Source: Symbiodinium microadriaticum
Lineage: Eukaryota; Sar; Dinophyceae; Suessiales; Symbiodiniaceae
Length of the DNA stretch: 64,000 nt
NCBI GenBank assembly: GCA_001939145.1
Contig: LSRX01000323.1
Location: forward strand, 506,667-570,666
Reading direction: 5' to 3'
The position numbers were made by a program, and so were the translations under genes. Positions 25,201 to 36,088 of this stretch are shown piece after piece. The notes beneath the pieces are model-generated. The model was not told the origin of the DNA. It saw nothing but the letters and a program-made list of their open reading frames with translations, and did no database searches. Every line of letters begins with the position of its first letter. Within the stretch, counting starts at the first letter, position 1.

Positions 25201-28116
25201 TGGCACTGTTCATTTGCTGTCCTTTTCGACTCGCCTGACCATGCTCGACACTCACAAGGGGTGTGCATGGCCACAACACACATGCCCTCGCACCACTGCA
25301 AGCAGAGCATGCTACGAAAAAACATCGCATTCCTATCAGAAGCCTCTGCAAAGTTTGCATCCCGTGTCTGACCCCGTGGAGCAGGAGAAGGGACTGCACT
25401 TGAAATCCGCCGTCAACTGATAGCCGTCGTTGCATTCGATGCACTGATCCTTGGCTCCGAGCGAGACGACTCACTTCCACATCGAAGAAAGACATCCTTG
25501 CCAGCGAAGCACATCTGCCGTGCTGTCTTTCACATTCTGGCACTTCTTGCAAAGTGCCCCGGTTCCGGATTTGCACAGAATTGGCTGGCATGTAGAGTCA
25601 TCTGTCAGTAGGAATCCTGCGGGAAGGCGGCAGGGGAGATCTTTGCAACACACCTTACAAGAGCTTGCATCTGAACAGTAAGACACCCAAGCCAAGACCC
25701 TCCGATCTCCTCGGTTGCATTCAGCGCACTGGTTCCTGCTTGTCCTTAGGGCCACATCCTTGCATGTCCGGCATGATGAACCGGTACCTCCCAAAGAGCT
25801 GACTCTCTCTGCTCCAGATCTTACAACAAAAGCCTTTCCTGTGCCTCCCGTGCCCGCCTGCGGTACAAGTGAAGATCTCGCAGGAGGCTTCCGATGTGAG
25901 GCCGTAGCCGGGGTTGCACTCAGCGCACTGGCCATGCCCTGTCCTGTCGCCATCCACTCTGCAAGTTTTGCCTCGGTGCACGGCTTCCGTCAGGTCAGCG
26001 CGAAACGCCGCACCTTTTTGCATCCTGCCCTTCAGCTTCGCTCGTGACTCGGTGTCCCGACTAGGCGACAAAGCGTGAACATGCCCCAATTGCGAGCCGA
26101 GAAACAAGCATCAGCAGCTCCGGTCTCGCAGGTGTACGGCTTGCAGGTAAGATCGCCAGCGAGGAAGTAGCCAGGGTTGCACAGGGAGCACTGGTTTTGA
26201 CCAGTCCTCTTCGACTGGTCGGAGCACAGCTTGCAAAGAGCACCTCACACAGCGTGAGTGGGTTTGAACTGTGGGCAGAGCCTCTGCTGCGCCGCAGACG
26301 CCTGGACCCTCGAGGCAGGTGAAAGGCTTGCATAGCATGTCGTCTCCAAGCAGGTAGCCAGGATTGCCTCAACAGCTGGCATCCATCGACAGTCGGTCAC
26401 CGCTTTTTTTCGGTCTTTTTGTCCGTTTTTTGGGGTATTTGTTTTTTCTGTTCTGCTTGGTGTAGCTTCGTGCAGCAATTCCTTAGATTGTGCAGCTAGT
26501 CAGCATTGGCTCCGAAAATTTCTGGTTCTTTTTTTTGGGGTGGGAGAGTGTTTTGTTGGTTTTTTTGGTGTTTTAGCTTGGTCTTAGGAGCAATTGCTGC
26601 CGTTTTGCTTTAAGCTATTGCGGCATTGCACTTAGCAGGGTGGCATTTTGCTTCTGTTTTGCATTAACCTGTTGCGGAATTGCACTTAGCAGGGTGGCAT
26701 TTTGCAGCAAGCTATTGGGGGATTCCAATTTCGAGGCTCCTGTCTTGCGTCAAGCTATCGGGGAATTGCAATTAGACGGGTTTCGTTTTGCCCCAAGCTA
26801 TTGGGGTAGTGCAATTTCGAGTCTCCCGTTAGAGGAACTCGAATTTGCAGGTTTTGCGGCGTGTCAAACTACTGGGGAATTCCAACTTGTAGGGTATTGC
26901 GTTGTGTCTGTTGGGGGAGTGCAATTTCGAGGTTCCTGTCCTGTTTGTGTTGTGTCAAGCTATTGAGGACGTCCAACTTGTTTTGCCACAAGCTATTGGG
27001 GACTCCTGCCTTGTGTCAAGCTATTGGGGAATTACCATTTGCAGGGGTTTGCGCTGCGTCAAATTATTGGGAATTACAATGCGCAGGGTCTTGCAGCTGT
27101 TGGGTGATTTGCGATTTGCAGGTTTTTGCGTAGTGTCAAGCTTTTGTAGGTTCCAACTTGCAAGGTATTGTTTTGCCCCAAGCTATTGGGGGATTATGTT
27201 AAAGACGCCCCTCATTTGGCGAGACCGGTTCATCATATTTCTTAAGCATGCCCACTCATTTGGCGATCCAGCTTCATCATGCATCTTCAACACGCCCTTT
27301 CATGTGGCGATTCCGGCTCATCATATATCTTCAACACGCTCCCTCCTATGGAGCTTCCCGTTCATCATAATGTATCTTAAACACGCTCCTCATGTGGCGA
27401 TTCCGGTTCATCATATACCTTAAACACGCCCCCCCCCCTCCCCCTTAGGGCGAAACTGCTTCACCATATTATTAAACTCGCCCCCTCATCACATATCTGG
27501 AACACGCACCCTCATTTGCCAATTCCGATTCTTTACTTTCGCTAAAAGTGCTAAACCCGCCCCCTAACTTTTCACAAACCCGCGGCCGCGGCGGGGCTGA
27601 AAAAGAGAGCGGGGGGGCTTGGGGGGGCGCAGCCACCCCAATTTGCGACCAAAATGTCTCATTTTGAATCGAAAGTGCACGGCGGCTTAAACAAGCTGGG
27701 CGGGGGGCTGACAAAGCAGCGCAAAACACTGACAGGCAGCTTGTGTGAAGGATTGTCGATGGTGTCTTGATGCATGCCTGGGGAGGCACACACACACACA
27801 CACACGCGTACTTAACAGACACTCCAGAAATATTAACTGTGTTGTTGTTGCTGCTGTTTTTGAGCATATATCTTCAACACGCCAAATCATTTGTCGATTC
27901 CGGTTCACCATACAAGATGAGTTGGCGGTTTCTTCAGTGCAAGCTTTCCGCAGCGGTTTGCCAAATTATCTTCGGCTGTGGCCAACAGTGTTGCGACTTG
28001 GGGAAACATCAGCCAAGCACCTGCTGCGCCTTAAACGGGTTCCTGCATTGATTCCACACGGAGGCTGCTACAGGGCGTTAATGAGGAGAAGAATATTTGG
28101 AGATCCATTCTCCGCA

Positions 28117-28147
<31 letters not shown>

Positions 28148-29990
28148 ATGTATGTATGTATGTACGTACGCATGTATGCATATATGTATAGGGATTTGGG
28201 TTCATGAATCCCAAAGACTATAGACCCTGGACTCTAATCCTCAACCCTGAACTCTCAAACCTGCATGTCAGACCTCGATAATTGCTTCATGCTGGGCTCT
28301 TGGGCTCTTGCTTGCTTGCTTGCTGGTGTGTGTGTGTTTCTGGCTGAGCACAAGAAACGGAAAAAAAAAATAAAAATAAACGGAAAAAATACCGAAAAAA
28401 TAGCGCCACCCATCGACAAGTCCCTTGCGACAGTGATCCTCTTCCAAGGCGGCCCAGTGGCATTCTGCACATTGGTTGTTTGCCTTGGCATGGGCAAGAC
28501 AAGGACCGAGATCACTTCAGTTCCATCAGATGAAGCCAGTCGAGCCACGGTCAAGGCTTGGTTGACTGGTGCCCTGCATTCCGCGAGACTGTAGGATGTT
28601 GTTCCCGCAGAGGGCTTCCGATGATCATCTGCGCACTTCGCGCCAGACTTGATGCAGGAGCATTCCCTCAGATGTGCGCTTCCGCTTGATCTCACACCGA
28701 CAAGCGGCCATGCAGTGCCGAGCTTCCAGAAGCTTGAGCCGGTGTCGAGAATCTCAAACTGTCCCTGGACAGCCACACACTTCCAGACCTGCTAACTCCA
28801 CACTGCCTTTGCCTGTCCTGCCCGCATCGGTTGTCGTTGCACACAGCATTGGCACAGTTTGCAGGAGAAATTAGCTTGTTGCTGGTGTAGATGATGAGCT
28901 TCCGCGAATCAGGGCATGACCTGAAGGCTCGAGAAGCATATCCATCTTGACAATCTATACGGTCTATACGTACCGTCTCAGCTGATTCGGCCAGGTTGCA
29001 AGCCGGTAGAGGTTTTGGCCACCAATGGCTGATGGCCCTTGTCTGCAACCTCACCTCGACAAACCTGCCAAGACCCCAAGTCTCAACACCGCATCAAGTA
29101 GCCGACTCTCCCCCAGTTCGTCGCTCTCTGCACCGCACCTTGCATGCCTCATCCGGTCCGGTGCTGCAGGTGAATGACCCACAGGAGTGAGCTTGATTCA
29201 TCTCGTAGCCATCATTGCACTCACTGCACTGTCCTTATATAGACACATACAAGATCATACAAGCAGGATGGAGTCTTCATAGGTCCCCATCGTATCGCCG
29301 AGCATCCATCGGCAGTGCGCTCCTCCTGTGCCCGACAAACCTTGCAAGCAGCTGCCTCGCCTGCAAGAAGGCGGAAGGCCGACTCTCCACCAAAACTCAC
29401 AAGCTGCAAAACTCTCCCGAGAACTCTCTCCGCGCCTGTGAGGCAGGCATATGGCTCACACACATCATCCAAGGTCTTCTTGTGTCCAGGCTCACACTCA
29501 GCGCACTGGTCATCTCGAGTTCGAAGGCGTTGCTCGATGCAGACTTTGCATCCTTTGCCAGCATTGCAAATAAATGGCAGGCACTCGGATCCCTTGCGGT
29601 GGAATCCGGGACGGCACTCCTTGGCAAAAGCGGAGAGACCAAGCAGTCAGAGAAGCACACTGAATCTGCGGGCCCCAGCCTCTTCGGCCTCTCCGGCCTT
29701 CGTGCCCTCCAAGGAAAGGGAGGCTTTGGCCGGTGTCAGCTCTCCTCTAGACAGTCCAGAGTCCAGACCATGCACACAGCCCCCCCCACGCTCTTTTGGA
29801 CTCTTTGGAGAATCGACTTGGCAATGGCGGTCCTTGCCCCAGGTGGCATCCCTGCAAAGTGTAGGGCAGTCCGGCACCTCATCGCGGAACTGGGTGGATG
29901 CATCCCTGAACACCGGAAATTAAGCCCAAAAAGGGCCCGAAAAGAGGCCAAGAAGCGCGAGCATGGAGAAGCAGTGGCACGTCCCATCTG
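19264..29990 (-). CDS. Giant cysteine-rich repeat protein (furin/EGF-receptor-like, about 43-residue units)
   Basis: Dozens of units match C-x11-C-x4-C-x7-C-x2-C-x11-C-x2, for example CNPGYELTGQAACRPYSC then KTGDGSACVSCKEQ, with RT...QCAEC before the next CNPGY. The spacing resembles growth-factor-receptor Cys-rich/furin-like or GCC2-GCC3 repeats and the Cys-rich surface antigens of other protists. It implies a disulphide-bonded, secreted or surface protein. I count 14 units in exon 21176-22930, six in 23317-24037 and five in about 24700-25260. Single units extend through 26370 and again at 28.4-29.6 kb after a 1.8-kb intron. Resolved introns: 19313-19425, 21095-21175, 22931-23038, 23097-23169, 23241-23316. 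Several fall at the same codon (CNxG). The N-terminus, signal peptide and total length are unresolved. The 5' exons (28.2-30.0 kb) recur in the second copy. Confidence 0.75.
20490..20580. repeat. Degenerate TAC/CTA-rich simple repeat in an intron
   Basis: Imperfect tactactgc/tactgtac tract within a non-coding gap (about 20270-20900) between two Cys-rich exons. Confidence 0.6.
21176..22930 (-). repeat. Intron-less exon with 14 tandem 129-bp coding units
   Basis: A single 1,755-nt exon (585 codons) bounded by GC-AG introns on both sides. It contains 14 head-to-tail copies of the six-cysteine unit, most 43 codons long; two are shortened by about eight residues (GPACKKCSDGGECSEC, LQACKTCDADSRCATC). 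Units are diverged outside the Cys, CNPGY and LT positions, so the array is not a recent amplification. Confidence 0.85.
26575..27195. repeat. Degenerate minisatellite, about 43-bp unit
   Basis: A unit beginning aagctattgggg and containing ttccaatttcga / gcaatttcgag recurs about a dozen times with point changes and some longer spacers. It lies in the long intron-like gap between Cys-rich exons at 26.37 and 28.4 kb. Open frames across it are by-products of the repeat. Confidence 0.75.
27205..27530. repeat. Second minisatellite, about 42-50-bp unit
   Basis: The motif catttggcgattccggttca followed by tcatatatcttaaacacgcc recurs about seven times. A lone further unit lies at about 27868-27920 (and 41273-41325 in copy 2). 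The array ends just before 27543, where the large duplication begins. Confidence 0.75.
28117..28185. repeat. (TG)n(TATG)n microsatellite, copy 1
   Basis: GT run followed by TATG tetranucleotides in a Cys-rich gene intron; an identical run lies at 41522-41590. Confidence 0.9.
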
Positions 29991-30170
29991 TCCAGGGCCA
30001 CAGGATGCCAAGACATTGAAGTTTGCCGGGTCCAAGGAAATCTCCGTGACGAAGTAGGCATCTCTGTCCTGGCAGACGGGCGCTGGACTCTGCGCTAGAG
30101 GCCAGGGACCGGGATCAGTAAACTTGCCTTTACCTCCGGCGCAATACAGGAATGAATAGCTGATGCCGGC

Positions 30171-30600
30171 TCAGCCATCGCTTGGACCGCCTGCCGCTGG
30201 GAAGCTTGGCTCAATGCCCCAAAGCCGCAGCTCCATTCTGCCGCTGGCCTGCACAGCGCTGTTGCCGAATTCGGTGCGCGAGATGACGCCATCCTGGGTT
30301 GGAGACACGTGATTCTGCACAGCCTTGCCATGCCTCATGCTGAGATTCAGCAATATGCCTTGCGGGCACGATGCCCCATCCGCATCAAGGAGGTGGAACT
30401 GCCGGAAAGGATCCGAAGCTGCAAGAGGGCCACGTCCAGCCTTTAGCCCCTGCCAAAACGCGAAGCATGGAATATACCAGTGCGTACTATTTAGATCATT
30501 TAGATCAACTGCCTGTACCAGCTCCTCTTCAGAGAGGGTATCGTCGGAGTCCACGTCCCACTCATCGAATGCCCTGTTGAGTTCAAACTGTCACATATCA
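30171..30600 (-). CDS. EF-hand exons upstream of the Cys-rich repeats, copy 1
   Basis: One loop is direct: DVDSDDTLSEEE within FDEWDVDSDDTLSEEELVQA. A second, DADG|DGVISRTE, appears only when an 81-bp GC-AG intron at 30294-30374 is removed, which restores a perfect 12-residue loop followed by FGNSAVQA. These exons lie immediately 5' of Cys-rich exons on the same strand. They may be the N-terminal part of that gene or the 3' end of a separate EF-hand gene; a hydrophilic exon-like stretch (DAYFVTEISLDPANFNVLAS, about 29990-30080) lies between. No start codon is assigned. Confidence 0.6.
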
Positions 30601-30899
30601 TGAACCTTGCCACCGGCTTCCGAAGCGTCGGAGAGGCATGGCCTCGCCTGTCATATGTCTCCGCATCGGCCCTGCCAGTCAATCGGCCTTCATCGAATAT
30701 GGTCTTCGAGACCAGGTTGTCCTCCAGGGCTCCAGTACACAAGGCTTCAACTCTCTGCAGCTGCATCGTCGTATGGAGGCCAGGATGCCCCGGCACCATG
30801 CACCACGCACTTAATTTCAAAACCCTGTCAGATGCGAAAGGATCTTTTGGCCACGCAGCACCCCACCTCAGATCAGAAGACACTGAAGAAAGGTCTTCG

Positions 30900-32930
30900 A
30901 TTCACAAGCACGAGAAGACGTCCCACATTGGTAAACTATTGGCAGAGCCATGCCAAGCCACGATCGGCTGTATGAAGTCTTTACTGCCTTATGCGGCAGA
31001 ACACTGCCTCTCTTCATCCACTTGCAAACGGAGCAGTACCTCTATGCCGAAGCACTTACAAAACCGAATGCGACTGGGCCGCATGGACGCTTGCCGTGCG
31101 AAGGAATATCAACACCTACGCCATGCCGACGGCCGAGTGAGGAGTTGACTGTGTCTGTGCAGCATGTCAGGCTGAGGAAAGGGCAGCAAACAGCTTCATT
31201 GGTTCAGAGACAGGCTAGCGGCTAGCCCAGCCCAGCTCAGATCTCCTGAGCAAAACCGAAGGCCGAAGGCATGTCGCAAGCACATCCTGAACTTTTCCAG
31301 AGCTGCCTGAGCAGATCGCCTGCTTCCTGAGTTCAGCGTTGCAGAGACTCACCTGCCTTTTCAGGCGCCGAGCTGGGGAAGATTTGGCCGCCCAGGATCC
31401 GATTGATCGGCAAGTACAGGCTGCACTCAAAGGAGCCTGCCAAAAAAGGAACAACAAAGAAGCAGCAACTAACATGAACGGGCACGGCCTTGCTGACAAA
31501 TGGCCCGCGCTCACATGGCACACGTCAACAGCAGCCCCCCTTGAGCCGCTGAAGGCTGCGAACGGCGAGTCAGCGAGTGCCAAGGCGTTGTCTATAAGCG
31601 CTTAAGCCTAGCTACGCAAAGAAGTTTGCACGAGGATGTCGCACTTGGGCCAATTCCGTCTTGCATAGATTCAACAAGCGAAACTTCACGGGTCTGCACG
31701 CAGCCGGCCTTCTTGCCCTGTCACTTGCTTCCGCCTTGCGTGTTGGAGTGTCTTCAGGTACGTACAGCGAGGAGATTGTTCTAGATGATAAGTTGTTGAA
31801 CTGCCTGCAGATGTGTCGCAAGGCTCTCATCGCAGTGCAAATTCTCACACCGTCTACTCGATGTTTCGGCTAGGACGATCAGGACGGCTGGAAATCGTGC
31901 TCTGGTGCTGTCCAAACGGACCAAGCACGAAAATTGACACAGCTTTCCAGCCTCACTGCTTGAGAGCTTGCTGCGCAGGCTGGAGGTGTCCTGCTCAAGC
32001 GCAAGCGGCTGGCGGCCAGCGAACCTTCGTTGAGGATTCAATGCAGAGCTCCTGTCGGAGCTTCTCCGCTTCCTTCTGCTCGGCAGCCAGCTCGCACAGG
32101 TGCGTCTGCCACATGCTCAACCTGAGAACCATCACCCCGTGTCCCTGCCCGCCCCCCCGCTGCCCCACCCCACTTCGTTGTGCTGCAGCATGCCCCTTCG
32201 CTTTGGCCGTTGCACGGCAATCTTGCTCCTGTTTCCGTCGACAGTCGAGGTCTGTAGAAAAAGCCGAGACCATGGCTGCTTACGCATTTCATCCTTGCCA
32301 AACACCAACAGTGACATGCAAGCAACAATTTGACACTTGTCGTGATGGTTTGCCACATGACGAGGTCTCGGCGAAACTCATCATCTCTGACTCAAAAGCG
32401 GGCCTGTTGCATTGTCACTGGCACAGCTTACATCGGCTTTTCCGTGGAAGCCTACGCTGGATGCCGAAACTGTCGCGGAATAAGGTAACAAACAGAGAGG
32501 GAGGAAGAGAGACAGAGAGAACAAATTCAAACCGGAAGCGAAAAAATGTGTCGGCCCAGACTTCCATTCTGCCTGTTCACTCTGGATTTCGGGCATGGGC
32601 TGGCGATAGACTAAAGCAGGGCCACATTGTTGCCGCTGCATTATAACCCGCCCCCAGACCTTCTTTCACCGCTGCTGGCTGCTTATCCACATTCCCCGCA
32701 CTGACCCGCTGCTGGCCAACCACTCAGAATTCCAATCACAGCCTTGATTTTAGATTCCCAGCTATTCAGTCCAGGTACCCACAAACCCCGAGACCCGGAG
32801 GTGCTCTTTGGGGACGCCTCCAATGCGAAACCTGTCCGAGACCAAATGCTCTCAAGCAAGCAGTATGCTGAGTGCTTGTAGCGATGATAGCTCGGAATAC
32901 ACGAAGCGGCGTGCAGTATGGTGGGAAGCT
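30900..32930 (-). other. Unassigned stretch with a few coil-like exon candidates, copy 1
   Basis: No domain is recognised. Minus-strand fragments such as LCELAAEQKEAEKLRQELC (about 32040-32110) and LALEQDTSSLRSKLSSSEAG (about 31940-32000) look like coiled-coil exons. A hydrophobic stretch near 31430-31480 could be a membrane helix. Boundaries and gene identity are unknown. Confidence 0.25.
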
Positions 32931-32936
32931 GAGTCT

Positions 32937-33112
32937 TATAAATCGCCTTAGCAACACTAGTCGCAACCACACAACCAGCAAGGCAAGAGCACAGCAAAGC
33001 TACAGGAGTTAGCACTCCTTTTCGCGCAAGGCAAAACATCGATGCTTCGTAGCAGCGGTCCGACCAGCATGACAGAGAGCTCTCCTATACAACTGTGCAA
33101 GCGAGCGTCACA
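32937..33112 (-). mobile_element. Solo LTR of the copia element (copy 1)
   Basis: 176 bp identical to both LTRs of the full element. It is flanked by the 5-bp direct repeat agtct at 32932-32936 and 33113-33117. In sense orientation it starts TGTGACGC and ends GATTTATA. This is the expected product of recombination between the two LTRs, or of an assembler collapsing them. Confidence 0.9.
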
Positions 33113-33117
33113 AGTCT

Positions 33118-34253
33118 GACTAGAAGGCTCTCCCGGAAATCTGTGTGCGGCATTGCGAAACAGTATGATACGTCACAAGTAAACAAAACACGCAAAGACA
33201 ACAGACGGCACACAGAGGCGCTTGCTTCGAGCCTCGCATCAGTTCCTGATTTGATGGAAATCTTCCCGTGCAGTGTATAAGTCACAGTCGTCTTTCTTCG
33301 CTTTGTTAAGCTTCGCAGTTTGCTCACCAACGGTGAAGACAGGGACTTGCATGGCAGCCCGCAGCACAGCACCAATGAAATGCAGGCATGGCCTGCTGAT
33401 AGATAATGTTCGGAAAGCAATGGTGCAGCTCAGAGATCACATGAGGCATAAAGCCGGGTTCCAGCGCCTGCGGCCGTCCTCCAGCTCTTCAAGGTCCCTG
33501 CTCAGGCGGCGCCTCTCCTGTCCCATCCCAAAGATGGAAGTGTGCAAACCAACGAATCAACGCTCCTCTCCGCCACGACTTCGACGCTTGCCTGGCGTCT
33601 TAAAGGTTTCCACCTGGCATATTTTCTGCGCCGTTTTGCTAAGAGTATCCTTCACCATGAAACAGGCAAGCCTCATTGCTCCGATCTCGAAGGGGGGATG
33701 CAGCAGCTAAGACCTGTCCCGGCACTCTGAGATCACGCAAACACCCCGCCAAAAGACACGACTCGATGCATCTTCAGCGCCAGACCAGGCCCAAACTCTC
33801 CTCCATGCCTCTCAGAAACAGCAAGCCAAAACTGCCCCGATTGCGTGCGATACTTGACAGGACCCACAAAAAAGTCAAAGTTTCATTCACATTGGGCCTC
33901 AATTTGCCGTCAGACGCTTCCGGACATTCGACTTGAGCCACGGCGACGAGCCCCAGGAAAGGCTTCACAGGGTGAGGTTTGTCCTGCACTCCAAGCACAA
34001 CCGCATCCACCTGCCGCGCCCCTTTTATATAGCTTTGCGAGAGGTTGGCAGGATTGCACAGCGAGCATGGACGAAATCCCACGATGCACACAAACTGCGC
34101 TTGGTCCCTGCATGCCTGCACAGGCATTGGTTTCTACTGTACTAGTGTCGGAGCCTTGAAGTGCCTTTGCGGCTGATGTTTGGATTCAACACATTCCTTT
34201 GCTCCAGCAGCTTTCCATTAACGACAAGAGCGTTGGTGAGACGCTGATGCCGC
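33118..34253. other. No supported gene (copy 1)
   Basis: About 1.1 kb between the solo LTR and the 3' end of the polybasic-tail gene. Open frames occur on both strands, but none shows a domain. Confidence 0.4.
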
Positions 34254-35174
34254 TCAGCAGCCGCAGCAGCCAAATTTGCTCTTTCCCTTCTTCGGTTTCT
34301 TGCCTGGCTTCCTGAGGTCCTTGGATTGCGTCTTGACCTCCGACTCTTGCTGAGTTGCACCTGCCGCAGGATCCATCAATGGGATCGAAGCATTGGTGGC
34401 AGGGAGCGCCGACGGAACACCAAATGCGGAGCCCGAAGCAACCGGTGAACCTGCTGGCAAGGAAGTGAGCATTGGGGCCTGGGCCTGTGGAGTCCCCACG
34501 ACCACGAAAGACTGTGCCATCGGGGACTGGGATTGCATGACAGGTGTGCTGGCGGGACCCAAAGACTGCATCACGGGGCTGGCAGCACCCAAAGACTGCA
34601 TCACGGGGCTGCCCGTGCCGATTGACTGCATCACCGGAGTGTTTGTCGGAGTTGGAGCTGCTTGGACCAGCTGGGGCGCACTTGCGTTCGATTCCACACC
34701 TGACTGAACGGCACTGGGATCGACGGCGGCGGGCAACGGCTGTGGCATTTGTGCCATCTGTGCGCTGGCCACTGGATTAGCCACAATGGTTGTCGGCATG
34801 CTTGCGGGCATGGTGTATGCTGGTGCCGAAGTGACAGGGTATGAGCCCGCAGGGTATGAGCCCGCAGGGTATACATATTGCGTTGCTGGGAGTCTCGTCG
34901 GCATGGGCATGGAAGCAGCTGGAGGCATCTGTGTACCTGTCGGGAGTGTCGGCTGGATCCAAGTCGATGTTGGGAGCGAGGCAAGCGGCACACCGCCGGT
35001 ATACGTGGTCGGCATGCTAGTGGTCGGCATGCTTGCAGTTTGATACACGATCGGAGCAGGTGTTCCGTACTGGATGGCTGGAGCCGTCTGCACACCGGGC
35101 GCGACCGATCCTGCAACCTGCGTCGGCAGAGCAGCAACGGTTTGTGCGCCGACCTGTGTTGTTGGCAACGCCAT
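34254..35174 (-). CDS. Low-complexity Pro/Ala/Thr/Gln-rich protein with polybasic-CCGC tail (copy 1)
   Basis: Unrecognised protein of about 306 residues, starting MALPTTQVGAQTV (ATG at 35174; the frame is open a little upstream). It is rich in Pro, Ala, Thr, Ser, Val and Gln, with short internal repeats: SMPTTSMPTT, YPAGSYPAGSYP, and PVMQSLG/PVMQSIG four times around residues 180-215. It has no membrane helix. The C-terminus turns strongly basic, KPGKKPKKGKSKFGCCGC. A basic patch next to clustered Cys at the very end is typical of proteins held on membranes by electrostatic contact plus S-acylation; that is inference. The neighbouring gene 35456-36088 has the same architecture. An identical copy lies at 56820-57740. 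Confidence 0.65.
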   Translation of the reverse strand: MALPTTQVGAQTVAALPTQVAGSVAPGVQTAPAIQYGTPAPIVYQTASMPTTSMPTTYTGGVPLASLPTSTWIQPTLPTGTQMPPAASMPMPTRLPATQYVYPAGSYPAGSYPVTSAPAYTMPASMPTTIVANPVASAQMAQMPQPLPAAVDPSAVQSGVESNASAPQLVQAAPTPTNTPVMQSIGTGSPVMQSLGAASPVMQSLGPASTPVMQSQSPMAQSFVVVGTPQAQAPMLTSLPAGSPVASGSAFGVPSALPATNASIPLMDPAAGATQQESEVKTQSKDLRKPGKKPKKGKSKFGCCGC

Positions 35175-35455
35175 GAGCAAGAGTTCCCAGCCAGCAGCTT
35201 CTAAAATCTACCCCCCCTTCTCTGTCAGTCCTGCTGCACAACACGCGACAGCGGGCATGATGCAACCAAGCGACACATGTTTTCAGTTCTCAATGCTGAA
35301 TGCGATGTGAAACAGACCTCACAACCCTCCATGTTGCATGTTGCCTTCTTTTGCATCTATCGAAGCTGAGGCTCAGATCATTTCCAAGCAGACATTGCTG
35401 CAGGAAGAGGGGCCGCCAAGCATCCCCAAGCCCAATGGCAAAGATGTTTGTCAGC

Positions 35456-36088
35456 CTAATTGCAACATGCGCAGCGCTTCTTGTCTTTCTGAGCTTTGCC
35501 CTTCTTCTTCTTGTGCTGCGATGTCTGCGGCAGTTGAAAGTTGGCCACAGCCTCGCCAGAGGCATGTACATCGTGAGAGGCTGCTGGCTGCGCTGCGTCC
35601 TCCGGTTTTGGCAAGATGGCCGGGGACTGGCCGCGTGCTTCAGCTGAAGACCGACAGCTGCAGGGGGCGGGCAAAGATGGGCCCATCGATCCTAATGACA
35701 ACGGGCTGCCCGATGGGATTGCTGGTGTTGCCGCAACTGGCGAACCCATCGTCAAAGGCGACACTGCATGAGAAGAATGCCATTGAGAAGGAGCCCCACA
35801 TTGCACTGTATAGTCTGCCGACTGCACGGGCGGCAATGAGGGGCTTGAGACAAGCTCGGGCTGCTGCAACCTGGTGGCGGCCGCCTGACCTGTAGCCCAA
35901 CAGCCCTGAGCGGGAGGGAGTCCTTGTGCGTAGATGGAACCAGTTGGCACGGCAGGGAACGGCACCGCTCTCGGCTGATATGTATGCATGCGTGGCGTTG
36001 CATAGGAACTCGAGATAATCCTGACATTGCCAGCTGGGTATGAGGCAGCAGTACTGGACGGAAGCCGGGTCACTGGCTCCATCATCAT
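35456..36088 (-). CDS. Low-complexity protein with polybasic-CACC tail (copy 1)
   Basis: Unrecognised protein of about 210 residues, starting at one of three consecutive Met codons (36080-36088); an upstream exon adding VIRVGSRPT is possible. Composition is Ser/Pro/Ala/Gln-rich with scattered Tyr. The C-terminus is QHKKKKGKAQKDKKRCACCN, again a lysine cluster followed by closely spaced Cys. It lies about 280 bp upstream of the 306-residue gene on the same strand, so the pair looks like a diverged tandem duplicate. Membrane peripheral attachment through S-acylation is inferred. Identical copy at 58022-58654. Confidence 0.6.
   Translation of the reverse strand: MMMEPVTRLPSSTAASYPAGNVRIISSSYATPRMHTYQPRAVPFPAVPTGSIYAQGLPPAQGCWATGQAAATRLQQPELVSSPSLPPVQSADYTVQCGAPSQWHSSHAVSPLTMGSPVAATPAIPSGSPLSLGSMGPSLPAPCSCRSSAEARGQSPAILPKPEDAAQPAASHDVHASGEAVANFQLPQTSQHKKKKGKAQKDKKRCACCN

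Noticed and set aside
19400..26400. Regularly spaced repeats as a CRISPR-like array
   Set aside because: The 129-bp periodicity is protein-coding (conserved Cys codons, diverged third positions) in a eukaryotic gene with introns.
26640..27423. Plus-strand frames rich in QAIG/SYWG repeats
   Set aside because: They are translations of the 43-bp minisatellite, with no sign of selection for protein.
32683..33039. Minus-strand frame with a hydrophobic N-terminus (also 46088-46444)
   Set aside because: It starts inside the LTR and is preserved in both copies only because the DNA is identical; no independent coding evidence.
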